64,000 nucleotides of DNA from DASVRZ01 sp038230215 (GCA_038230215.1 JBBRNR010000003.1:248001-312000), one strand, 5' to 3'. Counted from the stretch's first letter, positions 31,326-40,475 are shown. Program-made: numbers and translations. The notes: generated from the letters alone by a model not told the origin.

Positions 31326-32609
31326 ATGAAGGTCTCCGATCTCCGCGGTATTTTGCAATACGTCCCCCGTTTTCGGGAGCGGACGTTCGTCATTGCCATC
31401 GATGGCGAGGTGCTGGCGTCGGCAAATTTTGCCAATATCCTGCTCGACATCGCGGTGCTGCGGTCGTTGAACATCCGCGTCGTAATCGTGCACGGGGCGG
31501 CCTTTCAAATCGAGGCGGCGGGTGAAAAAGAGCACGTCTCGCTCTCCAATACCGATGGAACTGGAATCACGGACGATGCGACGCTGGAGCTGGCGACGCA
31601 CATCGCGATCAATCTCACCAACGAGATTATGCAGGGGCTCACGAATGTCGATCTGCGGGCGGCTTATGCGAACACCGTGATCGCGCATCCGGCGGGCATT
31701 TTAGGCGGGATCGACAACCAGAACACCGGGCGGGTCGAGCGCGTGGATGATCGTTGCCTGGAGTTGTTTTTGAATGAGGGGATCGTCCCGGTGATTCCGC
31801 CGCTCGGATTCGACGGCGAAGGCCGCACGTTTCGGGTGAATTCCGACGCCATTGCGTTGGAAGTCGCCGAGGCGTTGCACGCGGCGAAGATTATCTTCAT
31901 TTCGGCGCACCCCGATGTCGTGATCGACGGACGTTTCGTGGCGCAGCTTTCGGTGTCGGAGACCGAGGATTTACTTAAGAAACACCGGGGCAAGCTGCCC
32001 ATTGGCACCGCGTCCAAGCTCGATCACGCCGCCCGCGCCTGCCGGCTGGGGATTCCGCGAGTTCACCTGATCAACGGCAATCTGAACGAGGCTTTGTTGA
32101 CGGAGGTTTTCTCAAACGAAGGAGTCGGGACGATGATTTTCTCGAACGACTACCAGCAGATTCGGCGGATCTACAAAAAAGACGTGCGCAACGTGATGAA
32201 TCTCATCCGGGAATCCGTCGATAATGAGGAGCTGATCCATCGGACTCGCGCCGATATCGTCGCGCGGATCGAAGATTACTGGGTGCTGGAAATTGACCGT
32301 CGGCTTGTCGGTTGCGTTGCGCTTCATGCGTTTCCCGAGGAATCGAAGGCCGAGCTCGCCTGCCTTTACGTCGCCAAGGGCGCGGAAAATCAGGGCCACG
32401 GCAAGAAGCTAATGGCGTTTGTCGAGAACTTGGCGCGTGAGCGGAGTTTCAGTGAAATCTTCGCGCTTTCGACCCGTGCGTTTGCCTATCTGCACCAGAA
32501 AGGCGGCTTCGTGGAAACGACGGCCGACGTTCTTCCCGCCGGCCGCCGCGAGAAATTCGAGGCCAGCGGTCGCAACAGCAAGGTGCTCGTCAAAACCATC
32601 GCGAAATAA
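31326..32609 (+). CDS. argA: N-acetylglutamate synthase (ArgA type)
   Basis: Catalyses the first step of arginine synthesis, acetyl-CoA plus glutamate to N-acetylglutamate. The N-terminal amino-acid-kinase domain (residues 15-285) opens FVIAIDGEVLASANFANILL and has VVIVHGAAFQIE, as in ArgB-like folds that bind arginine. The C-terminal GNAT domain (about 290-427) carries ELACLYVAKGAENQGHGKKL, the acetyl-CoA loop. Total 427 aa, as in classical ArgA. Expected to be feedback-inhibited by arginine, as in other ArgA enzymes. trpS follows after 3 bp, an unusual partnership suggesting only a shared transcript. Confidence 0.93.
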   Translation: MKVSDLRGILQYVPRFRERTFVIAIDGEVLASANFANILLDIAVLRSLNIRVVIVHGAAFQIEAAGEKEHVSLSNTDGTGITDDATLELATHIAINLTNEIMQGLTNVDLRAAYANTVIAHPAGILGGIDNQNTGRVERVDDRCLELFLNEGIVPVIPPLGFDGEGRTFRVNSDAIALEVAEALHAAKIIFISAHPDVVIDGRFVAQLSVSETEDLLKKHRGKLPIGTASKLDHAARACRLGIPRVHLINGNLNEALLTEVFSNEGVGTMIFSNDYQQIRRIYKKDVRNVMNLIRESVDNEELIHRTRADIVARIEDYWVLEIDRRLVGCVALHAFPEESKAELACLYVAKGAENQGHGKKLMAFVENLARERSFSEIFALSTRAFAYLHQKGGFVETTADVLPAGRREKFEASGRNSKVLVKTIAK

Positions 32610-32612
32610 ATC

Positions 32613-33584
32613 ATGCCGCGCATCCTCACCGGCATCCAGCCTTCGGGCACATTGCACATCGGCAATTATCTGGGCGCGATGCGGCCCGCAATCGAGATGC
32701 AGGAAAAGGGCGACGCCTATTATTTCATCGCCGATTACCACGCGCTGACGACCGTCCGCGACCCGGCCCTGTTGCGGACCTACGTGAAGAGCGTGGCGCT
32801 GGATTTTCTCGCCTGCGGACTGGACCCGGAAAAAGCCTGCCTTTTTGTGCAATCCGACGTGCCGGCAGTGACCGAACTCTCCTGGATTTTGAGCACGGTG
32901 ACTCCGATGTCGCTCTTGGAAAAGTGTCATTCCTTCAAGGACAAAACGGCGCGCGGCATCGCGGCGGATCACGGTTTGTTTGCGTATCCGGTGCTGATGG
33001 CTGCGGATATTTTGCTCTACGACAGCGACGTCGTTCCCGTGGGCCGCGACCAGAAACAGCACGTCGAGGTCACGCGCGACATCGCGATTAAAATCAACGA
33101 GCAATACGGCTCCCTCTTCAAACTTCCGACGCCAATTATCCGTGAGGAAGTCGCCACCGTGCCCGGACTTGACGGTCAGAAAATGAGCAAGAGTTACGGT
33201 AATACGATTGATTTATTTCTGGAGGAAAAGGCGTTGCTCAAAAAAATCCGCCAGATGCAGACAGATTCCACCCCAGTCGAAGAGCCGAAGGATCCGACGC
33301 ATTCCAGCATCGTCGCGCTGTATCGTCACTTCGCCGCAGAGTCGGATGTAACTCGAATGGAAAACGACTTCCGCGCGGGCGGCATCGGCTACGGCGAATT
33401 TAAAAACCGCCTCTTCGAAGCCATCTGGACACATTTCGCCCCCATGCGCGAGCGCCGAGCCGAACTTCAATCCGATGCAACTCGCGTGGAAAAAATTCTC
33501 AGCGCCGGACGCGAGAAAGCGCAGTCCGTTGCCTCGAAGACACTGCTCAAAGTCCGCGCGGCCGTCGGCTTGCAGCGGAGTTGA
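32613..33584 (+). CDS. trpS: Tryptophanyl-tRNA synthetase
   Basis: Class I synthetase that charges tRNA-Trp. The HIGH signature appears as PSGTLHIGNYLGAM at residues 10-24 and KMSKS as GQKMSKSYGN near residue 195. The tryptophan-binding block around VLMAADILLYDSDVVPVGRD and the DQKQHVEVTRD segment are intact. The length of 323 aa is normal. Starts 3 bp after argA. The dispersed motif GAGTCGGATGTAACTCG lies within the coding region at 33339-33355, and a variant at 33471-33489. Confidence 0.97.
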   Translation: MPRILTGIQPSGTLHIGNYLGAMRPAIEMQEKGDAYYFIADYHALTTVRDPALLRTYVKSVALDFLACGLDPEKACLFVQSDVPAVTELSWILSTVTPMSLLEKCHSFKDKTARGIAADHGLFAYPVLMAADILLYDSDVVPVGRDQKQHVEVTRDIAIKINEQYGSLFKLPTPIIREEVATVPGLDGQKMSKSYGNTIDLFLEEKALLKKIRQMQTDSTPVEEPKDPTHSSIVALYRHFAAESDVTRMENDFRAGGIGYGEFKNRLFEAIWTHFAPMRERRAELQSDATRVEKILSAGREKAQSVASKTLLKVRAAVGLQRS

Positions 33585-33593
33585 AGACCGGTG

Positions 33594-33621
33594 TTGACAT
33601 TATCAATTTAGAATCTAAAAC
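33594..33621 (+). promoter_or_regulatory. Putative promoter of the PUR-family gene
   Basis: TTGACA at 33594-33599 and TAAAAC at 33616-33621 (16-bp spacer), 26 bp before the start codon, in a short AT-rich patch after trpS. Confidence 0.4.
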
Positions 33622-33646
33622 AAGGATTCAGCCCAAAAAAACACGT

Positions 33647-33910
33647 ATGTCAGAATCAGAGTGGTCCGAAAGAAATGAATTCCGCGGTGGAAATGAGCGA
33701 GTGAACGATGCTCCTATCGCGAGCGAAAAGGTGATCATCGATCGCAAAGTCTTTTTTTTAGACCTCAAGGAAAACGCCCGAGGACGTTTTCTGAAAGTGA
33801 CTGAGGACGTTAACGGTCGCCGCGACACGATCATGATCCCGGCACCGGCTTTTGAGGATTTTGCCGCCGCGCTCACCCGGCTGGTAGATTACGAGCGGAC
33901 GCTGAATTAA
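33647..33910 (+). CDS. PUR-alpha-like DUF3276 protein
   Basis: An 87-aa protein with one PUR (purine-rich nucleic-acid-binding) domain: VIIDRKVFFLDLKENARGRF followed by LKVTEDVNGRRDTIMIPAPA. Bacterial members from Bacteroidota, Spirochaetota and Verrucomicrobiota bind single-stranded DNA or RNA. The first 25 residues are charged and disordered. The ATG at 33647 is chosen; an upstream alternative at 33581 overlaps the trpS end. Borrelia PUR homologues act as regulators, but the target here is unknown. Confidence 0.88.
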   Translation: MSESEWSERNEFRGGNERVNDAPIASEKVIIDRKVFFLDLKENARGRFLKVTEDVNGRRDTIMIPAPAFEDFAAALTRLVDYERTLN

Positions 33911-33916
33911 ACTCGG

Positions 33917-34945
33917 CTACGCGCTAGCTTTCAGCGGGCCGGATTCCGTATTTTTCAATTCGGCGAAGGTTAATCGCCCGGAATTTGTCTGCACAAAACT
34001 GCCGATAATAACATCGACGGTTTCGCCGATGAGATGCCGTGCGTGATTGACGACCACCATGGTTCCGTCGTTTTTGTAGCCGACAGCCTGATGGAAGTCG
34101 CGCCCTTCCTTGACCAGCTGCAGCTCGATCTCATCCCCGGGCAAGTCCTTCACCTGCAAGGCCATGGCCATTTCGTTAAGGTTCAAAACAGTCACTTTTT
34201 GCAGACGCGCGACCTGGCAGAGTCCGCTGTCGTTGGAAATGATGCGGGCACCCAATAACTGTGCGAGTCGGATGAGTTCGCCATCCACATCGCCGATGGC
34301 CTGAGTTTCCGTCTCATGGATGGTGACGCCGACGATTTCCGAGAGCTGCATTTCCTGCAACTTGGTGAGTCCGCGGCGGCCGCGCTCACGCTTGAACGAG
34401 TCGCCGGAGTCCGCCATGCGCTGGAGTTCATTTAACACGAAGCGCGGGACGATGAGGGGGCCGCGAATGAATCCAGAGAGGCAAAGCTCGGTGATACGCC
34501 CATCGATAACGATATTTGTATCGACGAGGACGGGTTGTTCCTGGACCGATTGCTGGCGGAAGCGCACGTAGGGAATGATGAGGGAAAATTCGTCGCGATT
34601 GCTCCGGACGGCGAGCATCATGCCCATGTAACCAAAGAAGCAGTAGGCGGCCAAGTTGATCAGCCAAGAGGTTTTTTCCGGCACGTAATCGAGCACGCCT
34701 GAGGCCCGCAACAGATGGGCGAAAATACAGCCGAGGAAAAGTCCGAAAGTAGCTGAGGAGAAGGCCCGCAGCCGAATGCCGTCCAGCATGCGATCCACCA
34801 GAATGGTGATCAGACCCAGAACCGCACCGATGCAGCCGCCGATCCACTCGGGATTGTCGCCCCTATCGATGCAGAGCCAGCCAATCGATGTGGCGAAGGC
34901 CAGAAAGAGCAACCTCATGAGGTTGATCGTACGGGAGGGCGTCAT
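33917..34945 (-). CDS. Membrane PIN/TRAM-domain protein (YacL-like)
   Basis: A 342-aa protein with four hydrophobic segments in the first 115 residues (for example LFLAFATSIGWLCI, IGAVLGLITILVDRML, FGLFLGCIFAHLL, NLAAYCFFGYMGMMLAV). A PIN nuclease domain follows, opening PVLVDTNIVIDGRITELC with further acidic residues in GDVDGELIRLAQLLGARIIS and NDSGL. A C-terminal TRAM domain (GRDFHQAVGYKNDGTMVVVN) ends the protein. Same architecture as YacL. Likely RNA-directed nuclease or RNA binding at the membrane; the target is unknown. Convergent with the PUR gene. Confidence 0.9.
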   Translation of the reverse strand: MTPSRTINLMRLLFLAFATSIGWLCIDRGDNPEWIGGCIGAVLGLITILVDRMLDGIRLRAFSSATFGLFLGCIFAHLLRASGVLDYVPEKTSWLINLAAYCFFGYMGMMLAVRSNRDEFSLIIPYVRFRQQSVQEQPVLVDTNIVIDGRITELCLSGFIRGPLIVPRFVLNELQRMADSGDSFKRERGRRGLTKLQEMQLSEIVGVTIHETETQAIGDVDGELIRLAQLLGARIISNDSGLCQVARLQKVTVLNLNEMAMALQVKDLPGDEIELQLVKEGRDFHQAVGYKNDGTMVVVNHARHLIGETVDVIIGSFVQTNSGRLTFAELKNTESGPLKASA

Positions 34946-35052
34946 GGCTGCGAGTTCCTCGGATTAAAAAGCATGCTTGTTCCCAAGCAGGAACGGTGCC
35001 GATGGAGGACGCGGGACTTATTCCCGTCGATAAAGAATTTAGCCTTACTGTC

Positions 35053-35319
35053 TTAGCGGAAGGTGATTTTCTGTGTCTTCGCCTTTTTCGTCATCTCGGC
35101 GGGGACGGAGCCTACAAATTTCGGATCCAGCCCGGCGCGGCGAAACAGGTCCTTCAGCTCTTGAAGATTCACGGTGGGCTGATCTAAATCCATGTAAACA
35201 ACGTCGTGATTGGCATCGATTTTATAGCGCAATCCGACCAACACTTCGAGGGCGTGCTCGAGTTCGAGGATTTTGTCGGGATCGCGGACGCCAGCCGCAT
35301 AAACTTCAAGCTCGATCAT
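35053..35319 (-). CDS. Conserved hypothetical protein (88 aa)
   Basis: A small protein with an alternating beta-alpha pattern: MIELEVYAAGVRDPDKILEL, VLVGLRYKIDANHDVVYMDL, LQELKDLFRRAGLDPKFVGS, then a Lys-rich tail (KKAKTQKITFR). The layout (beta, helix, beta-beta, helix, beta) resembles a ferredoxin-like or HMA-type fold without the metal-binding CxxC. Function unknown. The ATG at 35319 is chosen over upstream codons. It is oriented away from the cyclophilin gene, 154 bp apart. Confidence 0.65.
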   Translation of the reverse strand: MIELEVYAAGVRDPDKILELEHALEVLVGLRYKIDANHDVVYMDLDQPTVNLQELKDLFRRAGLDPKFVGSVPAEMTKKAKTQKITFR

Positions 35320-35473
35320 AAAATAGGGGAGTGTTTCAGTATTACACGCGATCGTCATTTGTGGTCAATGGATTAAGCGCGAAAAACTGGCTGCCGCAGG
35401 AGAAATCTCGTTTGGAGAAAATTAAAAAAATCCGCGCTTGTGTAAGGCCCGGTCTGTTTGCTTAGTTTTGCAG

Positions 35474-35983
35474 ATGAACGACACCACCTCCAAACCTGCG
35501 GACGCCCAATATCTCGACCGCAAAGATCCCATTGTCCGCGTCGAAGTTCCGGCGGGCGACATTTACCTCGAGCTTTTCCCAGATGCCGCTCCGAAACACG
35601 TCGAGCGCATCCTCCTGCTCGCTGGCGAAGGCTTTTACGACGGCATCCAGTTCCATCGCATCGTGCCAAATTTCGTCGCCCAAGTTGGCGATCCGAAAAC
35701 CAAAAACGGCGTCGATGTCCCCGGAGCTGGCTCGGGTGGCTCAACCTATCCCGACCTTCCTCTGGAGGTAAATAAAGCCTATAAAAACTCTCGCGGCTCC
35801 CTCGCCGCCGCCCGCACAAACAACCCCAACTCGGCCAACAGCCAGTTCTACATCGTCCTCCAGGACGCCCCTCACCTCGACATGCAATACACCGTTTTCG
35901 GACGCGTCCTCGGCGAGGGCATGAAAGTCGTGGACCAGATCAAGCGCGGCGACGCGATGAAGATGGTCATCGTTAAGAAATAA
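35474..35983 (+). CDS. Cyclophilin-type peptidyl-prolyl isomerase
   Basis: A 169-aa cytoplasmic cyclophilin that speeds cis-trans proline isomerisation. Conserved elements: GDIYLELFPDAAPKHVERIL, the catalytic FHRIVPNFVAQVGDP, NSRGSLAAARTNNPNSANSQ, FYIVLQDAPHLDMQYTVFGR. No signal peptide is present. The loop DPKTKNGVDVPGAGSGGSTY is slightly longer than in minimal bacterial PpiB. The ATG at 35474 is chosen. guaA begins 6 bp downstream, indicating co-transcription. Confidence 0.93.
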   Translation: MNDTTSKPADAQYLDRKDPIVRVEVPAGDIYLELFPDAAPKHVERILLLAGEGFYDGIQFHRIVPNFVAQVGDPKTKNGVDVPGAGSGGSTYPDLPLEVNKAYKNSRGSLAAARTNNPNSANSQFYIVLQDAPHLDMQYTVFGRVLGEGMKVVDQIKRGDAMKMVIVKK

Positions 35984-35989
35984 AATCGC

Positions 35990-37567
35990 ATGTCCGCCGT
36001 CGCACCTTCCAAAATTCTCATTCTCGACTTCGGGTCGCAATACACCCAGGTCATCGCCCGCCGGGTGCGCGAATGCCAGGTTTACTCCGAGATCGTGCGC
36101 TTCGAGACGCCCGCTGCCGTCCTCGCGCAAGCCGGAGCCAGCGGCATCATCCTTTCCGGCGGACCGGCCAGCGTTTATGCCGAAAAAGCTCCGCAGCCCG
36201 ACCCGGCGATTTTTTCCCTCGGGCTTCCTGTGCTCGGCATTTGTTATGGAATGCAACTCCTCGCGCATCATCTCGGCGGTCGCGTGGAAAACTCCAGCCG
36301 CCGCGAGTTTGGCCCCGGTAAATTGAAAGTCCGCACGGCGTGCCCGCTCTTTCAAAACCTGCCCGAAGAGATCGACGTCTGGAACAGCCACGGCGATAAA
36401 GTCACCCTGCTGCCATCCGGGTTTGAGTCCGTTGGCACCACGGAAAATTCCCCCTACGCCGTGGTCGAGGACGCCACCCGGAAGTTTTACGGGCTTCAGT
36501 TTCATCCCGAAGTCGTCCACACGCCGCGCGGGAGCGAGATCATCAAAAACTTCGTCCACACCATTTCCGGCGCGAAAAGCGACTGGACGATGGGTTCCTT
36601 TATCGAGCTGACCTGCGCCGAGATTCGCGCCAAAGTCGGCGATGCCCGCGTCATTCTTGGTCTTAGCGGGGGCGTCGATTCGTCGGTCGCAGCGGCACTT
36701 TTGCACAAGGCGATCGGCGACCAACTCACCTGCGTTTTTGTGAATAACGGCCTGATCCGCGCCAACGAGGCCGAAGCCGTCCAGAAACTTTTTGGCGAAA
36801 ACTTTCACATGAAACTCGTCACCGTCGATGCCTCCGCCAGTTTCCTCGGCAAGCTCGCGGGTGTCACCGATCCCGAGAAAAAACGCAAGATTATCGGCAA
36901 CGAATTCGTCCGCGTCTTCGAGCAGGCGACACGCGACTTGAAGGCTGATCACGCGCCAGGCGATGAGTCGCAATACAAGTTTCTCGCCCAAGGCACCCTC
37001 TATCCCGACGTCATCGAAAGCGTCGCCATCGACGGCAACCCGGCCTCGCTCATTAAGAGCCACCACAACGTCGGAGGCCTGCCCGAAGACATGGATTTTC
37101 AGCTCATCGAGCCGCTGCGCCAGCTCTTCAAGGACGAGGTTCGCAAGGTCGGGCTTGAACTCGGCCTGCCGAAGGAAGTCGTCTTCCGCCAGCCGTTTCC
37201 CGGCCCCGGTCTCGCCGTCCGCATTCTGGGCGAAATCACCGAAGAGAATCTGCGCGTGGTGCGCCAGGCCGACGCGATCGTGGTCGAGGAAATGAAAGCC
37301 TCCGAGTGGTATTACAAAGTCTGGCAATCCTTCGCCGTTCTCCTTCCCGTCCGTTCGGTCGGAGTAATGGGCGACGAGCGCACTTACGAAAACACCATCG
37401 CGCTTCGCATCGTCGAGAGCCAGGACGGCATGACTGCCGACTGGGTGCGGCTGCCCTACGATATTCTTGCCCGCATCAGCACCCGAATCATCAACGAAGT
37501 GAAAGGCGTCAACCGCGTGGTTTACGACATTAGCAGCAAGCCGCCCGCCACCATCGAGTGGGAGTAA
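35990..37567 (+). CDS. guaA: GMP synthase (glutamine-hydrolysing)
   Basis: Converts XMP to GMP using glutamine and ATP. A 525-aa protein with an N-terminal class I glutamine amidotransferase domain (PVLGICYGMQLLAHHLGG with the nucleophile Cys, LQFHPEVVHT with His-x-Glu), an ATP-pyrophosphatase domain (VILGLSGGVDSSVAAALLHK) and a C-terminal dimerisation domain ending RVVYDISSKPPATIEWE. All catalytic parts are present and the length is standard. The ATG is 7 bases after the cyclophilin stop. Confidence 0.98.
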   Translation: MSAVAPSKILILDFGSQYTQVIARRVRECQVYSEIVRFETPAAVLAQAGASGIILSGGPASVYAEKAPQPDPAIFSLGLPVLGICYGMQLLAHHLGGRVENSSRREFGPGKLKVRTACPLFQNLPEEIDVWNSHGDKVTLLPSGFESVGTTENSPYAVVEDATRKFYGLQFHPEVVHTPRGSEIIKNFVHTISGAKSDWTMGSFIELTCAEIRAKVGDARVILGLSGGVDSSVAAALLHKAIGDQLTCVFVNNGLIRANEAEAVQKLFGENFHMKLVTVDASASFLGKLAGVTDPEKKRKIIGNEFVRVFEQATRDLKADHAPGDESQYKFLAQGTLYPDVIESVAIDGNPASLIKSHHNVGGLPEDMDFQLIEPLRQLFKDEVRKVGLELGLPKEVVFRQPFPGPGLAVRILGEITEENLRVVRQADAIVVEEMKASEWYYKVWQSFAVLLPVRSVGVMGDERTYENTIALRIVESQDGMTADWVRLPYDILARISTRIINEVKGVNRVVYDISSKPPATIEWE

Positions 37568-37588
37568 AATCCGGAGTTCCATAGTCGA

Positions 37589-38395
37589 ATGGAATCGCTG
37601 ATCGCCCGTGCGTTGTCTGAGCATCAGGTGACTGCATCCAGCCTTTGGAAGCGGCGGATTTTGTTAGTATTGAATCTAACTCCGCCGCTGCTCGTCGGCC
37701 TGCTTGGAGTTACACATTTATGGGTCTGGTGCTATGCCACCGTCGTTCATGCGCTTTTGTTAGTCGCGTTGTTCTATCCACAGTCTGCCATATTAGGACC
37801 GATACTAACCAAACTCCCGACGGACGAAAAGATCGTCTGGCTCACCATCGACGACGGCCCTTCTGAGGACACTATCGAGCTGGCGGAAATGTTGGAGACC
37901 ATGGGAGTGCATGCCACCTTTTTTCTGAAGGGAAAAAAACTGGCGTCCCATCCCGACGGTGTCGCCGCGCTGCAACGCCACGGGCACTCTGCGGCCAATC
38001 ACACGCAAAACCACGACCTCGCCCGCTTCTGGATGTATCCGCCTTGGAAAGTTGCCCGCGAGTTGGACGAGTTCCAATCGACTGCGAATCGAATGCAACT
38101 CCCGCTGCTTCCGGCGTTTCGTTGCCCTGCGGGTATCAAAAACCCGTTTCTCCACGGCATTTTGCGGCGGAAAAAACTCACCCTCGTCGGCTGGAGCGTG
38201 CGCGCCTACGACGGCATGCGCTGCCATCCAGAGAAAAATCTTACTCGCATTCTGACAGGACTCCAGCCCGGCGCGATCCTGCTCGTGCACGAGGGAAAAT
38301 TAGACGCACTCGGACGGCCTGCCAGTGTCGCTTTTATCCGCGATCTGGTCTCAGCCGTCCAGACTGCGGGCTACCAATTTGCAGCTATCGGCTAA
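37589..38395 (+). CDS. Polysaccharide deacetylase (NodB-domain) protein
   Basis: A 268-aa protein. Two hydrophobic segments at residues 25-70 anchor it in the membrane. The NodB domain follows: VWLTIDDGPSEDT (metal-binding Asp-Asp), HGHSAANHTQNH (the two histidines), LPAFRCPAGIKNP, VGWSVRAYDG, and a C-terminal ILLVHEGKL. Such enzymes remove N-acetyl groups from peptidoglycan, chitin-like glycans or lipid-linked sugars. The exact substrate is not evident. It follows guaA by 21 bp; the dispersed motif occurs in the spacer (37573-37590) and at 38086-38103. Confidence 0.85.
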   Translation: MESLIARALSEHQVTASSLWKRRILLVLNLTPPLLVGLLGVTHLWVWCYATVVHALLLVALFYPQSAILGPILTKLPTDEKIVWLTIDDGPSEDTIELAEMLETMGVHATFFLKGKKLASHPDGVAALQRHGHSAANHTQNHDLARFWMYPPWKVARELDEFQSTANRMQLPLLPAFRCPAGIKNPFLHGILRRKKLTLVGWSVRAYDGMRCHPEKNLTRILTGLQPGAILLVHEGKLDALGRPASVAFIRDLVSAVQTAGYQFAAIG

Positions 38396-38728
38396 ACACA
38401 GCCACCAACGAGCGCGCCCGGTTGACGATAAATGTGTAACTCAACCGCGTACTCACCGTCCGTCCATTTTCCGTCATTTACGGAAACGGCAATGTGAGTG
38501 CGGGCTGGCTCGGACGCCGATGAGTGTTCCTGAAAGACTAGTCTGCGCCCCACGCACAATGCCGTAGCTACTCGGGCTGGACCGCACGGAGATCGTGTAG
38601 GAAGGCTTGGCCGTTCCGACTAAAAACGAACTAATGACACTAAATCCTGAGGGATCGATCGCGCTCAACACAATGGTAGCCTCGCCCACCGTCGGACCAG
38701 TAATGAGCTGGAGTCCTTGGGCGGTCAC
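38392..38728 (-). pseudogene. Frameshifted relic of a beta-rich (Ig-like) protein
   Basis: On the minus strand, two coding-like pieces lie in different frames. The first (from about 38728) reads GEATIVLSAIDPSGFSVISS and then AKPSYTISVRSSPSSYGIVR. The second, one frame over, reads AVSVNDGKWTDGEYAVELHI and ends with TAG at 38392-38394. Both have the alternating beta character of Ig-like or surface repeat domains. No start codon with a leader is visible. The stretch 38396-38799 otherwise holds only the spacer before mmsA. Confidence 0.4.
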
Positions 38729-38799
38729 GGTGCAAATCTCCTTCCGCCGCTGAATTGATTCTTGTTAGACACACTGCGCGAGCGACGCTTAGATTCCCC

Positions 38800-40287
38800 A
38801 TGCTCACGCCCTGTCCTGTTTACATCGGTGGCGAATGGAGAAACCTCTCCCATCTCCCCACGTCGCCTGTCTTCAACCCCTCGCGCGGCGAGGTCATCGC
38901 CGAGGTGCCGATGGGCGACGCGGCGCTCGTCGATGAAGCCGTCGAAGCCGCAGCGGCTGCTTTTCCTAGTTGGATGGAAACCCCGCCCACGGAGCGCGCC
39001 CGCATTTTTTTTCGCTTCAAGATTCTGCTCGAGGACCACTTCGATGAACTCGCCACGCTCGTCAGCCGCGAGCACGGCAAAACCGCCATTGAGGCACGGG
39101 GCGACGTTCGCCGCGGGATCGAAATGGTCGAGTTTTCATGCGGAGTTCCATCGTTATTAATGGGCGAAATTCTCGAAAACGTCGCCCGTGGGATCGACTG
39201 CGATGCCATTCGCCAGCCACTCGGCGTCTGCGCAGGCATCACGCCCTTTAACTTCCCCGCGATGGTCCCGCTCTGGATGGTCCCGGTCGCGCTCGTTTGC
39301 GGCAATACCTACGTGCTCAAGCCCAGTGAAAAAGTCCCGCTCACCGCCATTCGACTTGGGGAGTTATTGGAGGAAGCCGGGTTGCCGAAAGGTGTTTTTA
39401 ACATCGTCCACGGCGGCCGCGAAGTCGTCGATGCGCTGCTCGTTCATCCCAAAGTCCGCGCGATTTCTTTCGTTGGCTCTACGCCCGTCGCCCGCCATAT
39501 TTATCTAACTGGAACGCAAAACGGCAAACGCGTCCAGGCCAACGGCGGCGCGAAAAACTACGTTCTCATCATGCCCGATGCCGACCTTGAACCGAGCGTG
39601 AAAGGCGTCACTGAAGCCGCTTTCGGCTGCGCCGGGGAACGCTGCATGGCTGGCTCCACGGCGGTCGTCATCGGGGACGCGGCGAAACATTTCCTCCCCA
39701 CTCTGATCGACGCCACGAAAGCAATCCAAGTCGGCCCCACCGACACCGCGAACCAGCCCAATATGGGACCGGTCATCACTCAGGCGCACAAAGACCGTGT
39801 GGAAAATCTCATCGCCAGCGGTTTGCAACACGGCGCGAAAATCGCCGTCGATGGACGCGGTGTGCGCATTGCCGACGCGCCGGACGGGTTTTTCGTTGGC
39901 GCGACGATTCTGGACCAAGTCGAGTCGCATATGACTGTGGCCCAGGAGGAAATCTTCGGCCCCGTGCTGAATATTATGCGGATGGACGACCTCGACGCCG
40001 CCATCGAGCTGACCAACCGTTCCGTCTTCGGCAACGGCGCGAGCATTTTCACCCGCTCGGGCAAAGCTGCACGCGAATTCAAGCACCGCGTCAAGGCTGG
40101 CATGGTCGGGATCAACATCGGTGTCCCTGCCAGCATGGCGTGGTTCCCCTTCAACGGCTGGAACGACTCGTTTTTCGGCGACCTCCACATGCAGGGTCGG
40201 GAAGGCGTGCAATTTTTTACCCAACTCAAAGTCACGACAAGCCGCTGGTTCAGTTACGACGAAGGCAGCATCTGGGCGGAAAAATAA
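38800..40287 (+). CDS. mmsA: CoA-acylating methylmalonate-semialdehyde dehydrogenase
   Basis: Oxidises methylmalonate or malonate semialdehyde to propionyl- or acetyl-CoA with NAD and CoA, in valine, inositol or beta-alanine degradation. A 495-aa aldehyde dehydrogenase with the subfamily opening PVYIGGEWRN and PSRGEVIAEVPMGDAA. It has the NAD-binding FVGSTPVARHIYLTGTQNGK and catalytic Cys in EAAFGCAGERCMAGSTAVVI, then QEEIFGPVLNIMRMDDLDAA. The SxxGxRCMA context separates it from generic ALDHs. The ATG at 38800 is chosen. No other catabolic genes lie nearby. Confidence 0.93.
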   Translation: MLTPCPVYIGGEWRNLSHLPTSPVFNPSRGEVIAEVPMGDAALVDEAVEAAAAAFPSWMETPPTERARIFFRFKILLEDHFDELATLVSREHGKTAIEARGDVRRGIEMVEFSCGVPSLLMGEILENVARGIDCDAIRQPLGVCAGITPFNFPAMVPLWMVPVALVCGNTYVLKPSEKVPLTAIRLGELLEEAGLPKGVFNIVHGGREVVDALLVHPKVRAISFVGSTPVARHIYLTGTQNGKRVQANGGAKNYVLIMPDADLEPSVKGVTEAAFGCAGERCMAGSTAVVIGDAAKHFLPTLIDATKAIQVGPTDTANQPNMGPVITQAHKDRVENLIASGLQHGAKIAVDGRGVRIADAPDGFFVGATILDQVESHMTVAQEEIFGPVLNIMRMDDLDAAIELTNRSVFGNGASIFTRSGKAAREFKHRVKAGMVGINIGVPASMAWFPFNGWNDSFFGDLHMQGREGVQFFTQLKVTTSRWFSYDEGSIWAEK

Positions 40288-40318
40288 CTGTTGCTGTTCG
40301 ATCTTCGGAAAGAAGATA

Positions 40319-40392
40319 CGGAGTCGACGGGGCTCGAACCCGCAACCTCCGCCGTGACAGGGCGGCGCTCTAACCGATTGAGCTACGACTCC
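40319..40392 (-). tRNA. tRNA-Asp (anticodon GTC)
   Basis: Minus-strand cloverleaf: acceptor GGAGTCG/CGACTCC, D arm GCTC/GAGC, anticodon arm CCGCC-CTGTCAC-GGCGG with anticodon GTC, T arm GCGGG-TTCGAGC-CCCGT. The discriminator is G at 40319. CCA is not encoded (the next bases are TAT), unlike the tRNA-Val of this window. Confidence 0.95.
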
Positions 40393-40475
40393 AAAAATTT
40401 TGGAGAGCGGTCATTTTAGGTCGAAAACCACGTCCAGCAACGATTATTTTCGGGAATTTCCAGTCTAAACGAGGG

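Noticed and set aside
35741..37624. Minus-strand 627-codon frame opposite guaA
   Set aside because: It is antisense to a complete GMP synthase and has composition bias of a reverse-complement frame; no motif of its own.
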